DNA of 40,942 nucleotides, taken from assembly GCA_964453155.1 (NCBI GenBank), contig CAYVQU010000026.1:1-40942 (forward strand). Direction: 5' to 3'. Both the position numbers and the translations under genes were made by a program. The notes under the pieces are model-generated. The model was given only the letters and a program-made list of their open reading frames with translations, had not been told where the DNA came from and made no database searches. Below are positions 31,809 to 40,872 of the stretch, one piece after another; positions within the stretch are counted from its first letter, which is position 1, and each line of letters begins with the position of its first letter. Origin of the DNA: CAYVQU01 sp964453155. Its GTDB lineage: Bacteria > Chloroflexota > Anaerolineae > Anaerolineales > UBA11858.

Positions 31809-33644
31809 ATGACAATCAAGAAAACATCTTCTCAGCAGCCCGGCGTGATGGCCACATTGCCGCGCCGCGCGTTTATTGTGACCGAGACTACCGAGGTCAC
31901 ACCACCGATGATGCCAACTACGAGTTATTCGGTGAATTATTGGCGGGTTGTGGGGCGGATGTTTTTATGGATTTTTGTGGGCCTCAAAGTTCTCTGGGGG
32001 AATGGGTGGGATGTCGTCCGGCGACGAAGTACTGAAATCCGTCAGTCTCAACGGCTTCGGGGGGCGTTTGAACGATTTCCAGGAACCTTTCGAAAAATCG
32101 GGCGGCTGCTGGCGATGCGGATCGACATATTACCATGGGCTTACTGCGTTGAGTTATCAAATATCGTTGATCAGATGGCGCCGTTTCCAATTGAGGCAGC
32201 TATTCAGTCTGTTGAGGTCGCGATTGGAAAACCGTTGCCAGAGGTCTTCGATAAATTGGATCCCAATCCGATCTTGTCGTCTTCAGTTGCCGCGGTTTAT
32301 CAGGGGATTCTGAACGATGGAAAACAGGTAGCCGTAAAAGTTCGGCGGCCGGGAATTGGCCAGCTGTTTATGGCCGACCTAAAAGCCCTGGATTGGATCC
32401 TGGAAATACTGGAGTTTTTGAGTCTCTTACGGCCGGGATTCACGCAGACTTTGCGCCGAGAATTACGCGAAAGCCTCGAGGATGAACTAAATTTTTTCCT
32501 GGAAGCTCGCCACCAGGCCCTATTTCGCCGCGAAGCCAAAAAATCGGGGAAAAAATTCTTCAATGCCCCTAAAGTCTTTTTCGAATATTGCAGCCCGGAT
32601 GTTATTGTTCAGGAGTTCACCACCGGCATGTGGTTGTGGGAACTACTGGCTGCTATCGAGCAGCAAGATCCAGTCGCGCTAGCCAGGGTCGCAGAGTTGA
32701 ACATTGACCCCCAAAAGGTAGCCAAACGATTAATGTGGGTCAATTTTTGGGGTCTGGACGAACATCTCCTCTTTCGGGCCGATCTCTATCCTGACAATGT
32801 CATTATTCGGAAAAACAGCCGCCTGACGTTTATTGATTTTACCTCGGTTGGCGCCCTTAGCCAGGAGAAACGCCAGGCGATGCAACAGACCATGCAACGG
32901 GCATTCAAGCGCGACCCCCTCGAAATGGCCCAGGCTTCCATGATCTTGCTGGAACCCCTGCCCCCCATTGACACGATCAAATTTACCAAAGACCTCGAAG
33001 CCACCTATTGGCAATTTCTGTATGCTCTGGAGAGCCAGCAGGTTGCATGGTGGGAACGGACCTCAGCCCGACTGTGGCTGGGGTTTGTCAAAGTGGCTCG
33101 GGATCATAACGTCACGATGAATATCCAGGTGCTGCGGCTGATTCGGTCTTGTTTGCTGCACGATACCACCGCAGCTCGTCTTTCTCCCGGCATCGATCAT
33201 ATTCATGAGTATCAACAGTTTTCCCAATTCCGAGCCGCGGCTGCCCGCCAGCGGCTGGAGAATCGCTTACGGGATCAACTCACCCAGGGATTAGACAATC
33301 GCATCTACCTCCAAATGGAAACCATCGCCGATACGGGTGATCGCCTGTTCCGCCAGTTGCAGCGTTACCTCTCCAGCCCGGTGATGAAGTTCAACGCCGT
33401 TTTGGGAAAAAGCGTGTATTCGCTGGCGATTTTTGTGCGCTTAATAAGTCATGTGGTTATTGCGACCTTACTGGCAGTTAGTTTTCAATATTTAGTGGTT
33501 TGGACGTTGAATAGTCAGGGGCCGCCACTTAGTACTGCGCTGCAAACCACCTTTACCACCCCGGTTTTCCAGGTGGTCATCCTGTTTTTGGTTATCGTCA
33601 ACTTCCGAACGATGCTCTACCGGTTAGGGGATAAAGAAGTGTGA
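31809..33644 (+). CDS. Divergent ABC1/UbiB-like kinase with degraded signature motifs
   Basis: About 611 residues from the ATG at 31809; a TTG at 31779 is less likely because it starts in a repeat. It aligns throughout with the next gene product. ATP-site residues remain: VAVK (K177), the D and N of the catalytic loop and the D of DFx. The family hallmarks have changed: KxGQ is KIGR (96-99), ExD is ELN (226-228), the HADPHPxN loop is RADLYPDN (323-330), and DFG is DFT (343-345). Two hydrophobic C-terminal helices suggest membrane attachment. ABC1 kinases support quinone and lipid metabolism. This copy may be a weak ATPase, a pseudokinase, or an allosteric partner of its neighbour. No Shine-Dalgarno is visible. 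Confidence 0.88.
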   Translation: MTIKKTSSQQPGVMATLPRRAFIVTETTEVTPPMMPTTSYSVNYWRVVGRMFLWIFVGLKVLWGNGWDVVRRRSTEIRQSQRLRGAFERFPGTFRKIGRLLAMRIDILPWAYCVELSNIVDQMAPFPIEAAIQSVEVAIGKPLPEVFDKLDPNPILSSSVAAVYQGILNDGKQVAVKVRRPGIGQLFMADLKALDWILEILEFLSLLRPGFTQTLRRELRESLEDELNFFLEARHQALFRREAKKSGKKFFNAPKVFFEYCSPDVIVQEFTTGMWLWELLAAIEQQDPVALARVAELNIDPQKVAKRLMWVNFWGLDEHLLFRADLYPDNVIIRKNSRLTFIDFTSVGALSQEKRQAMQQTMQRAFKRDPLEMAQASMILLEPLPPIDTIKFTKDLEATYWQFLYALESQQVAWWERTSARLWLGFVKVARDHNVTMNIQVLRLIRSCLLHDTTAARLSPGIDHIHEYQQFSQFRAAAARQRLENRLRDQLTQGLDNRIYLQMETIADTGDRLFRQLQRYLSSPVMKFNAVLGKSVYSLAIFVRLISHVVIATLLAVSFQYLVVWTLNSQGPPLSTALQTTFTTPVFQVVILFLVIVNFRTMLYRLGDKEV

Positions 33645-33663
33645 GTTGGATGTCGATAACGGG

Positions 33664-33743
33664 ATTAACCGCGGAGATTACCAAGATCGCAGAGTTAAAA
33701 CAGTGCAGAATCTCCGCGATCTCTCCGCACTCTGTGGTTAACT
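33664..33743 (+). repeat. Imperfect inverted repeat between the two ABC1 kinase genes
   Basis: ATTAACCGCGGAGATTACC with AAGATCGCAGAG on the left mirrors GCGATCTCTCCGCACTCTGTGGTTAAC on the right with some mismatches. The ends TTAACC/GGTTAA match the ends of the repeats at 22053 and 24333, but the inner words differ. Confidence 0.65.
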
Positions 33744-33756
33744 TTCTGAGCATTTA

Positions 33757-35712
33757 ATGACTTCTGAGATATCTTACGCTACCAAGGAACGCACGCTCTT
33801 TATCAAAGATGCGGTTCGGCGCGGGTTGCGGGAATGGCAATTGAGATTGAGTGGGCGTGAAATTAATAATGATGACCCCACAGAGGAACCGCGGCGAACT
33901 TATGACGATGTCCTGGTCTCATTAGGGCGTCGTGAAATTGTCCCCCCAACTTCGACATCTCTCCAATTTCCTACCGTTTTGCCTCTGACTTTCAGGACCA
34001 GTCGCCTGAAAGCTGCCCAACGCCTGTTTGTCTGGCTGGGAATGATCTTCTACTTTTTCGTGGGGACATTGTGGGATCAATTGCGGCGGCGAGACACAAT
34101 CGAACGCCGGGCCGTTCGTTTACGACGGACGTTTGAACGCGCCGGGGGGACTTTTATTAAATTTGGCCAGCAACTGGCGATGCGGATTGATCTGCTCCCC
34201 TGGGCTTATACCGTGGAGTTATCAAAAATGCTCGATCAGGTGCCGCCGTTTCCGCTGAAACAGGCGATTCCAATTATTGAACGGGCATTGGGAGGTCCCT
34301 GGCAAGATGTTTTTGCGGTATTGGATCCAGATCCAATAGGGGCGGCCTCTGTCGCGAATGTGTACCAGGCGGTCTTGAAAACCGGAGAAAAAGTGGCTGT
34401 GAAAGTCCGTCGGCCAGGGATCGGTGATCTGTTTATGGCCGATTTCAAGGTATTTGACTGGCTACTGGATACGGCCGAATTTTTGACCCTAGTACGCCCC
34501 GGCTACACCCAAAATATGCGGCAGGAGTTTCAGAACACGCTGTTGGAAGAACTGGATTTCGTCCAGGAGGCCCGTTTCCAGGATATGTTCCGCCGGAGTG
34601 CTCGCAAAACTGGCAAGAAATTTTTCACGGCTCCCAAGATTTATTTCGATTACAGCAATCGCGAAGTTATCGTCCAAAAATATACATCCGGCATGTGGAT
34701 GTGGGAACTTATGGCCGCCGTAGAGCAGCGTAATTCGGCCGCCCTGGCCCGGGTGAGAGAACTCAATATCGATCCGCAGAAGGTGGCTCAGCGGTTACTG
34801 TGGGTAAATTATTGGGGGATGCAGGAAAACCTGTTTTTCCACGCCGACCCTCATCCAGCTAATGTCATTGTCCGTGAGAATTCGAAGCTAACTTTCATCG
34901 ATTTTGGTTCTTGCGGATCTTTCAACCGCGAACAACGCGCCGGGCTGGAATTGACAGCGGTCGCCTCGGGTCAAAATGATGCGGAGGGGATGGCGCGCGG
35001 CACCCTGAAATTGTTCGAACCCTTGCCCCCCTTAGATGTCAAAGAACTCTTTCAAGAAGCTGAAGCCGAATATACGCGCGTATTGACCATTTTTAAAAGC
35101 AGTCAGGAACACACCGAATGGTGGGAGCGCACCTCAGTCCGCCAATGGATGAGTTTCTTCAAGTTCTCCCGTGATAACAACATTCCGGTCACGATCCACA
35201 CCTTACGGATGATCCGTGCGACCCTGCTTTATGATACGATCGCGGTCCGAATATGCAAAGAAGTGGACCGGTTCGAAGAGTATCTCCGGTTCCGTAAATA
35301 TCTGGAGCAGCAGGCGAAGATCCGAGTGACCGACCGGGTTAAAAATCAATTCAAACGGGGTCTGGATGACGCCGTTTTCCTACGGATGGAAGAAGTTGCG
35401 AAAACAGGGGAGAAATTAATGTACCGCACCCAAAATATGCTCGGAACCCCCTTGTTTAATTTCAGTTCTTTAGTGGGAAAATGGGTGTTCGCGGCCTCGC
35501 TAACCCTTAAACTGATTGGTCGGATTTTGATTTTAACCTTGTTGTCTCTTGGTATAGGGGGCGCGCTTCAGTTGATCCAGGGAGGATCGCTGCAGTTGGG
35601 CGAAATAATTTCCAGGGTACTTTCGAATCGGGCTTATCAAATCCTGATTATTGTGTTGATTTTCACCAACACTCGGCATATACTATTCCGGCTGAGGGAT
35701 CAGGAAATCTGA
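33757..35712 (+). CDS. ABC1/UbiB family kinase-like protein, motifs intact
   Basis: A 651-residue AarF/ABC1/UbiB protein. All family hallmarks are present: FIKFGQQ (KxGQ at 135-138), the alanine-rich loop GAASVANVYQA (about 195-205), VAVK (K216), ELD of ExD (265-267), HADPHPAN (362-369) and DFG (382-384). An N-proximal hydrophobic stretch (about 91-107) and two C-terminal helices suggest membrane association. UbiB/COQ8 proteins are ATPase-like factors needed for isoprenoid quinone synthesis and lipid handling; relatives in plastids act on prenyl-lipids. It follows a diverged paralogue on the same strand, pointing to tandem duplication. No Shine-Dalgarno is seen at the ATG. No quinone biosynthesis gene is in the window. 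Confidence 0.93.
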   Translation: MTSEISYATKERTLFIKDAVRRGLREWQLRLSGREINNDDPTEEPRRTYDDVLVSLGRREIVPPTSTSLQFPTVLPLTFRTSRLKAAQRLFVWLGMIFYFFVGTLWDQLRRRDTIERRAVRLRRTFERAGGTFIKFGQQLAMRIDLLPWAYTVELSKMLDQVPPFPLKQAIPIIERALGGPWQDVFAVLDPDPIGAASVANVYQAVLKTGEKVAVKVRRPGIGDLFMADFKVFDWLLDTAEFLTLVRPGYTQNMRQEFQNTLLEELDFVQEARFQDMFRRSARKTGKKFFTAPKIYFDYSNREVIVQKYTSGMWMWELMAAVEQRNSAALARVRELNIDPQKVAQRLLWVNYWGMQENLFFHADPHPANVIVRENSKLTFIDFGSCGSFNREQRAGLELTAVASGQNDAEGMARGTLKLFEPLPPLDVKELFQEAEAEYTRVLTIFKSSQEHTEWWERTSVRQWMSFFKFSRDNNIPVTIHTLRMIRATLLYDTIAVRICKEVDRFEEYLRFRKYLEQQAKIRVTDRVKNQFKRGLDDAVFLRMEEVAKTGEKLMYRTQNMLGTPLFNFSSLVGKWVFAASLTLKLIGRILILTLLSLGIGGALQLIQGGSLQLGEIISRVLSNRAYQILIIVLIFTNTRHILFRLRDQEI

Positions 35713-35764
35713 AATATTCAGACCAGAGGGTGGTATGGGGTTAAAAACAACCAAAACGACTTGG

Positions 35765-35770
35765 TATAAT
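35765..35770 (+). promoter_or_regulatory. Candidate -10 box of the sensor kinase gene
   Basis: TATAAT preceded by TTGG, about 46 bases before the preferred GTG start at 35817. No clear -35. It has the same form as the boxes at 3332 and 10757. Confidence 0.45.
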
Positions 35771-35816
35771 TCTTACAATCTGACCCCAATTGGTCAACTC
35801 GGAAAGATGGATACCA

Positions 35817-36386
35817 GTGACAGAATCTTATCTCGACCATTTGATGGGCAGCCAACTCAGGTTTCGTCATCTGACAACTGAGCATGGTTTGAGCCATAAT
35901 ATTGCTAATAATATTGTCCAGGACCCATGGGGGTTTATTTGGATTGCGACATTTGATGGTCTCAATCGCTATGATGGGTATACGTTTCGAACTTTTCGAC
36001 ACGATCCAAAAGATCCGACAAGCTTAAGTAGCAGTTTTATCCGTGCGATGACAATTGATGCGGATGGATATTTGTGGATTGCTACCGTTGCAGGTCTTAA
36101 TAAATTTGATCCCCGAACCGAAACCGCGGTTCGTTTTCAACCCCAACCAGATAACGCCAATAGCTTAGGGTTTGAGTTTGTGACCGCGATTTATGTTGAT
36201 CACCGCGGTGATTTATGGGTTGGCGGTGTTGGTCAGGTAGATCATTTCAAAAATCGCACCGAAACTTTTGTTCATTATGGTCATGATCCTGAAAAACCCA
36301 CTTCGATTGGTCCTGGGCAGGTGCACAGCATTTGCCAGGATGAGGGTGGAAAATTATGGTTTGGTAATCGTGGCGGGGGGGGCTAA
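35817..36386 (+). pseudogene. N-terminal fragment of a two-component propeller histidine kinase (frameshifted)
   Basis: Residues 1 to about 189 of a sensor kinase, ending at a TAA reached after a run of eight G. Four propeller blades of the LWxGTxxGLxRF type are visible (IWIATFDGLNRYD, LWIATVAGLNKFD, LWVGGVGQVDHF and the interrupted LWFGNRGG). The GTG at 35817 is preferred (GGAAAG nine bases upstream); a TTG at 35790 is an alternative. Neither start gives a signal peptide, although such sensors normally place their propellers outside the cell. Blade four continues in another frame with GLSRLNPKTG, so this and the 36452-39241 segment are one gene. The break may be real, phase-variable, or a sequencing error in the G run. 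Confidence 0.82.
36375..36382 (+). other. Poly-G tract at the kinase frameshift
   Basis: Eight consecutive G inside propeller blade four. Nine G, or six G, would join the two reading frames; six would restore the usual GxxGGGL blade length. Slippage in vivo or miscounting by the sequencer are both possible. Confidence 0.85.
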
Positions 36387-36451
36387 GCCGGTTAAACCCT
36401 AAGACCGGGGAATTTATCCGTTACCAGCACGATCCCACTAATCCATCTAGT

Positions 36452-39241
36452 TTGAGTGATGATTCGATTCATGTGGTGTTTTCAGACCAGGCCGGGAATT
36501 TATGGGTAGGGACTGAAAATGGGGGCCTCAATCTATTCCAAAAAGAGACCGAAGATTTTGTCCATTTTCGGGTGGATTGTTCAGATACCAACTGCATTAC
36601 CGATAACTATATTCGGGATATATGTGAGGATCAGGAAGGGAATTTGTGGATCGCTACGCCAAAAGGGCTTAATCTCTTTGACCGGAGAAAAGCTCGTTTC
36701 GACCATTTTTTCCAGAGTACGCTGGATCCCAATAGTCTCTCGACAAACAATGTTTCGCGCCTATTTCTAGATCGCGGCACCGGCTTGTGGGTGAGTACTT
36801 TTAGCGGCCTGAATTATTGCTATCCTCAATACCAAAAGTTCTATCACCTCCGCTACAATCCATTCAACCCAAACAGTCTGGATAATGACAATGTCCGTTC
36901 GATATTCGAAGATAAAACTGGGATCATATGGGTTGGGACCGAAGGCGGTCTGAATAAGATTGAACCTAACTCGGGCCAGATTACCCATTTTCGTCACGAT
37001 CCGGCCGATTCTGATTCCCTCAGTCCCTTATTATACGTGACCGCCATCACTGCGGGTCCAGACGGGGTATTGTGGTTAGGGTTGTGGGGTGGCGAATTGA
37101 ATTGTTTTGATACCCAATCTGGAAAATTTTGGCGGCCAAGTACTTTTCTTGGCTGTCCAGCGATCAAAAATATCCAAGGATTGTATTGTGACCATGATGG
37201 GAATATCTGGGTGGGAGATTACAATCAGGGTTTATTCTGTTTTCCGGGTGGAAAATCTCAGCAGGCTCCCCGACATTATTATCATGACCCCGCTGATCCC
37301 CATTCATTAAGTGCCAACACTGTGAAAGTGATTTATGCGGATAATTCCAATCAACTGTGGGTTGGAACCCATACGGGCGGTCTGAATCGGTTTGATCCTG
37401 AACTAGATGGCTTTCACATCTATACTGCAGATTCTGCTGCTGAATACGGTCTTAGTAATGATTGGGTTGAAACAATATGTCAAGACCGGGCGGGGGTGCT
37501 ATGGATCGGAACTTATGATGGTCTCAATCGTTATGATCGGGAGTCGGACTCTTTTGTGCATTATGGCCAGCAGGATGGATTGCCAAATGCGACCATTATT
37601 GGAATTTTAGAGGAAACATCACCGCTAGATCACCCAAAAAACCTATGGTTGAGCACGAATCAGGGAATTGTAAAGTTTGACCCCCAAACCGAAACGGTTC
37701 ACAGCTTTGGGGCTGCTGAGGGTGTACAAACCTGGTCGGAAGTCAGTGGATATTTAGTAACCCAGGCCGGAGAGATGTTTTTCGGGGGCTATGGCGGACT
37801 GACGGTTTTTTCACCAGCCGATATCGCCCTCAATCCGACAATTCCCCCAGTGATCATTACCGATTTTTTGCTATTCAATCAATCGGTACCCATTGAACCG
37901 GATTCGCCGCTCGAAAGAGCGATTTGGGCAACTAAAACAATTCGCCTCTCAGCCGAAGACTATAATTTTGCCTTAGAGTTTGCGACTCTGAGTTATGTTG
38001 ATCCAAGCAAAAACTGTTACAAATATAAGTTGGAGGGCTTTGACCGCGATTGGATTACAGCCGATAGCCAACGCCGGTATGCGGCTTATACCAATTTACC
38101 GGCCGGTGAGTATGTGTTTCGGGTGCAGGGGTCTAATAATCATGGCATTTGGAATGAAACCGGTGCCACCCTGAAAATTTCAGTTGCTCAGCCCCTGTGG
38201 GAACGATTGCGATTGCAAAAGGAGGCGGCTGAAGCTGCGAATCAGGCCAAAAGCGCCTTTCTTGCCAAAATAAGCCACGAACTGCGGACACCCCTCAATT
38301 CCATCCTGGGGTACGCCCAATATTTGTTCCATGAAACCACCGTCGATTCCGAACAAACCCGTTTTATTCAGTCTATTCTCCGGAGTGGACAGCACCTGTT
38401 GACCCTGGTGAATGAAATTTTGGAGTTATCAAAGATCGAAGCCGGCCATCTAAAATTTGAGCCGGCTGATTTTAACCTAACCCAGATGTTACGAGAATTG
38501 GAAGGAATGTTCCAATTAACAGCAAAAGAAAAAGGGGTAGATCTGGTTTTTGAGGCGAATTATTTACCCCAGTTTGTTAGTACTGATGAAATTAAACTTC
38601 GCCAAGTGCTAATTAATTTGCTAGATAATGCGGTTAAATTTACTGATTTAGGTCACATTCGAATGAGTATTTATTTGGATCCGAACCCGATTGAAAATTT
38701 TGATGAGGATAGTTCGTTTTCACCGAATGCCCTGCTCCAATTCGCGGTTCATGATACGGGTTTAGGGATCGCGGCAGATGAAATGGACTCAGTGTTTGAA
38801 CCTTTTGTCCAAACTTTGTCGGGACGAGAATCCCGGCGCGGAACCGGATTAGGAATGGCAATTAGTCACCAATATGTCCAGTTTATGGGGGGGGAGTTGA
38901 CCGTCAGGAGTGAACCCGGAATTGGGAGTATCTTTGGTTTTAATTTGCCGGTTCAAATTGAGGCAATATGGGATGATTTCCAAATCCCAATGGAATTAGA
39001 TAACATCCCTGAAATAGAAAGTGATCCTTTGTTTGTCCGCATTCGCCGCCAAATTAGCACTTTGCCAGCAACCTGGTCAGAGGAGCTCTATCAAGCCTTT
39101 ATTGATCTGGATATCCCCCGGATTCATCAACTAATCGGTTCAATCGAGACCCAAGAACCGGAACTTGCCGCGGTATTCACCCGTTGGGTCAAAGAATTTA
39201 AATATAGCCAACTTATGGCCCTTATCCATCCTAAGAAGTAA
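36452..39241 (+). pseudogene. C-terminal part of the two-component propeller histidine kinase
   Basis: 929 residues if begun at the TTG at 36452, but the frame is open back to the poly-G run and the segment is the continuation of the preceding fragment. It holds ten more propeller blades, making about fourteen in total (two seven-bladed propellers), a Y_Y_Y domain (about the LEGFDRDW region), then HisKA with SHELRTPLN (His about 608), the N box LLDNAVKF, DTGLGI and GTGLGM of the ATPase. All kinase motifs are intact. The transmembrane helix that normally follows the Y_Y_Y domain is missing: ISVAQPLWERLRLQKEAAEA runs straight into the kinase. The protein would therefore be soluble. It is followed four bases later by a response regulator gene. 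Confidence 0.85.
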
Positions 39242-39245
39242 AATC

Positions 39246-39908
39246 ATGAAATCAGAATCTGTAAACCCAAAAACTTTCGGTGACATTCTAATTGTTGATG
39301 ATACTCCAGAAAATTTACAAATGCTTTCGGATATGCTGATCAGCCAGCAGTATAATGTGCGCCTGGCCCCCAATGGGGAGTTGGCTTTGCTAAATGCCCG
39401 AAATACACCTCCCGATTTGATCCTTTTGGATATCAATATGCCTGGTATGAGTGGTTTTGAAGTATGTGAAAAACTAAAGGCGGATCCCAGCACCGCAGAT
39501 ATTCCGGTCATGTTTATCAGTGCGCTCAATGAGGCCCGGGATAAGGTCGAAGCATTTCGTTTAGGTGGGGTGGATTACATAACCAAACCCTTTAGTTTTC
39601 GCGAAGTCCTGGCGCGAGTTTCCACCCATTTGAAAATCAGTCACCTCCAAAAACAACTCACCGCCCGAATTGCCGAGTTGGAAGAAGCCCTTTCGCAAGT
39701 TAAACAATTAGAAGGTATGTTGCCGATATGTTCCTATTGCCGGCGGGTTCGCGACGACCATGACTACTGGCAACAGGTTGAAACCTATATCGCGGACCGC
39801 ACCGATGCCAGTTTCAGTCATGGAATTTGCCCAGATTGTTATGAGACCAAAGTGATCCCTCAGTTGGAAGCCCTCAAGAAAAACCGGCCGGATGAGGGGG
39901 GTAACTAG
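39246..39908 (+). CDS. Response regulator with C-terminal CxxC/CPxC module
   Basis: 220 residues from the ATG at 39246. A complete receiver domain comes first: the acidic pair DD (about 18-19), phospho-acceptor D62 in LLDINMPG, and K114 in YITKPF. A coiled-coil linker (about 131-155) leads to a short module with CSYC (C162, C165) and SHGICPDC (H192, C195, C198), a likely zinc-binding site found at the end of various receiver and PAS proteins. There is no DNA-binding or enzymatic output domain. It starts four bases after the histidine kinase stop and is its probable partner. A farther upstream start at 39165 lies inside the kinase gene and is rejected. It ends one base from the convergent hydrolase stop codon. 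Confidence 0.92.
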   Translation: MKSESVNPKTFGDILIVDDTPENLQMLSDMLISQQYNVRLAPNGELALLNARNTPPDLILLDINMPGMSGFEVCEKLKADPSTADIPVMFISALNEARDKVEAFRLGGVDYITKPFSFREVLARVSTHLKISHLQKQLTARIAELEEALSQVKQLEGMLPICSYCRRVRDDHDYWQQVETYIADRTDASFSHGICPDCYETKVIPQLEALKKNRPDEGGN

Positions 39909-39909
39909 A

Positions 39910-40716
39910 TTATTTCAGTTGACCTAAAAATTCATCCAGATGTTTGACGGTTACAGCCCAGTTATCGCGGCGAACATTGTGCCCGGCTCCAGGGACATGA
40001 ATGATTTTCCCATAAGGGATGGACGCCGCGGCGGTTTGGTTAGTGGCCTGGATTTCAGGAGAATCATCCGCTTTGAGAATGAGCACCGGGCACTGGATTT
40101 TGGGGAAATCGTCCCGGATTAAGTGCATGGTTTTCCCGATGTCAAAAACCTGGGGCTGAACCTGAAGTTTCGATTTGGCCCACTCAATTTGATCCACTTC
40201 TCGCCAGTCGGGGTGGCCTTGCTGTCGTGCGTTTTCAAGATGTTGGTCTAAACTAAGCGAATGGCCTTGTTTAACCATAATCTTCATCTCAGCCAACCAG
40301 ATGTCTCGTTGGGCAAATTCTTCTTCGGTAGGGGGCACAATGTAAACCGGGTCTTCGAGGATAGCGGCTGTGAGAACTTCTGGATATTTAGCCGCAAACC
40401 GGACGGCGGTGCGCGCCCCCATTGAATGCCCATAAAGAATCGGCTGCTCCAAACCAAGGTTTCGGATGATACCGGCTACATCATCGGCGTGATGATCGGC
40501 TGAATAGCCGCTTGCGGGGGCCTCGGATTGACCATGTCCCCGGGCGTCAACCAGGATGACATCGTAATTTGGGGCTAAGTGTTCGGCTAACCGTAACATG
40601 CAGCGGCCATTATCGGCAATCCCATGGCATAAAATGAAGGGCTGTTTCTCCCCGCCAGTCCGTTCAATATGGATTGTGAGGTTGTTGGTGGTAATGAAGT
40701 GTGATGTAGTTTGCAT
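39910..40716 (-). CDS. Alpha/beta hydrolase
   Basis: A 268-residue alpha/beta-hydrolase fold protein. The oxyanion-loop HG (about 31-32), DARGHGQS (57-64), nucleophile elbow GHSMG (S98) and the catalytic histidine in GAGHNVRRD are all present, and an acidic residue precedes the cap as expected. No signal peptide, so cytoplasmic; probably an esterase, lactonase or related hydrolase of unknown substrate. GGAG lies about seven bases before the ATG. It is convergent with the response regulator gene with only one base between the stop codons, leaving no room for a separate terminator. Confidence 0.9.
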   Translation of the reverse strand: MQTTSHFITTNNLTIHIERTGGEKQPFILCHGIADNGRCMLRLAEHLAPNYDVILVDARGHGQSEAPASGYSADHHADDVAGIIRNLGLEQPILYGHSMGARTAVRFAAKYPEVLTAAILEDPVYIVPPTEEEFAQRDIWLAEMKIMVKQGHSLSLDQHLENARQQGHPDWREVDQIEWAKSKLQVQPQVFDIGKTMHLIRDDFPKIQCPVLILKADDSPEIQATNQTAAASIPYGKIIHVPGAGHNVRRDNWAVTVKHLDEFLGQLK

Positions 40717-40767
40717 CGGGGTATCTCCATAGATTTATCTAAGTGGACTCCGGAAAGTATTTTAATT

Positions 40768-40872
40768 ACGTCATTCGAGGAGGCCCTTCGACAAGCTCAG
40801 GACTAACTCCGCCGACGAAGCAATCTACTAGACCGGCATTCAGACTGCTTCGTTCCGCTCGCAGTGACACCG
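40768..40872 (+). repeat. Composite dispersed repeat at the window end
   Basis: A diverged copy of the 22118-22203 palindrome: ACGTCATTCGAG at the left, ACGAAGCAATCT facing AGACTGCTTCG inside, and CGCTCGCAGTGAC at the right. Embedded near the left end is CCTTCGACAAGCTCAGGAC (40785-40803), another word familiar as a dispersed bacterial repeat. No gene is supported in 40717-40942. Confidence 0.7.

Noticed and set aside
31809..33644. First ABC1 kinase as a simple pseudogene
   Set aside because: The frame is intact over 611 codons and the ATP-site residues are kept, so decay without function is not the best reading.
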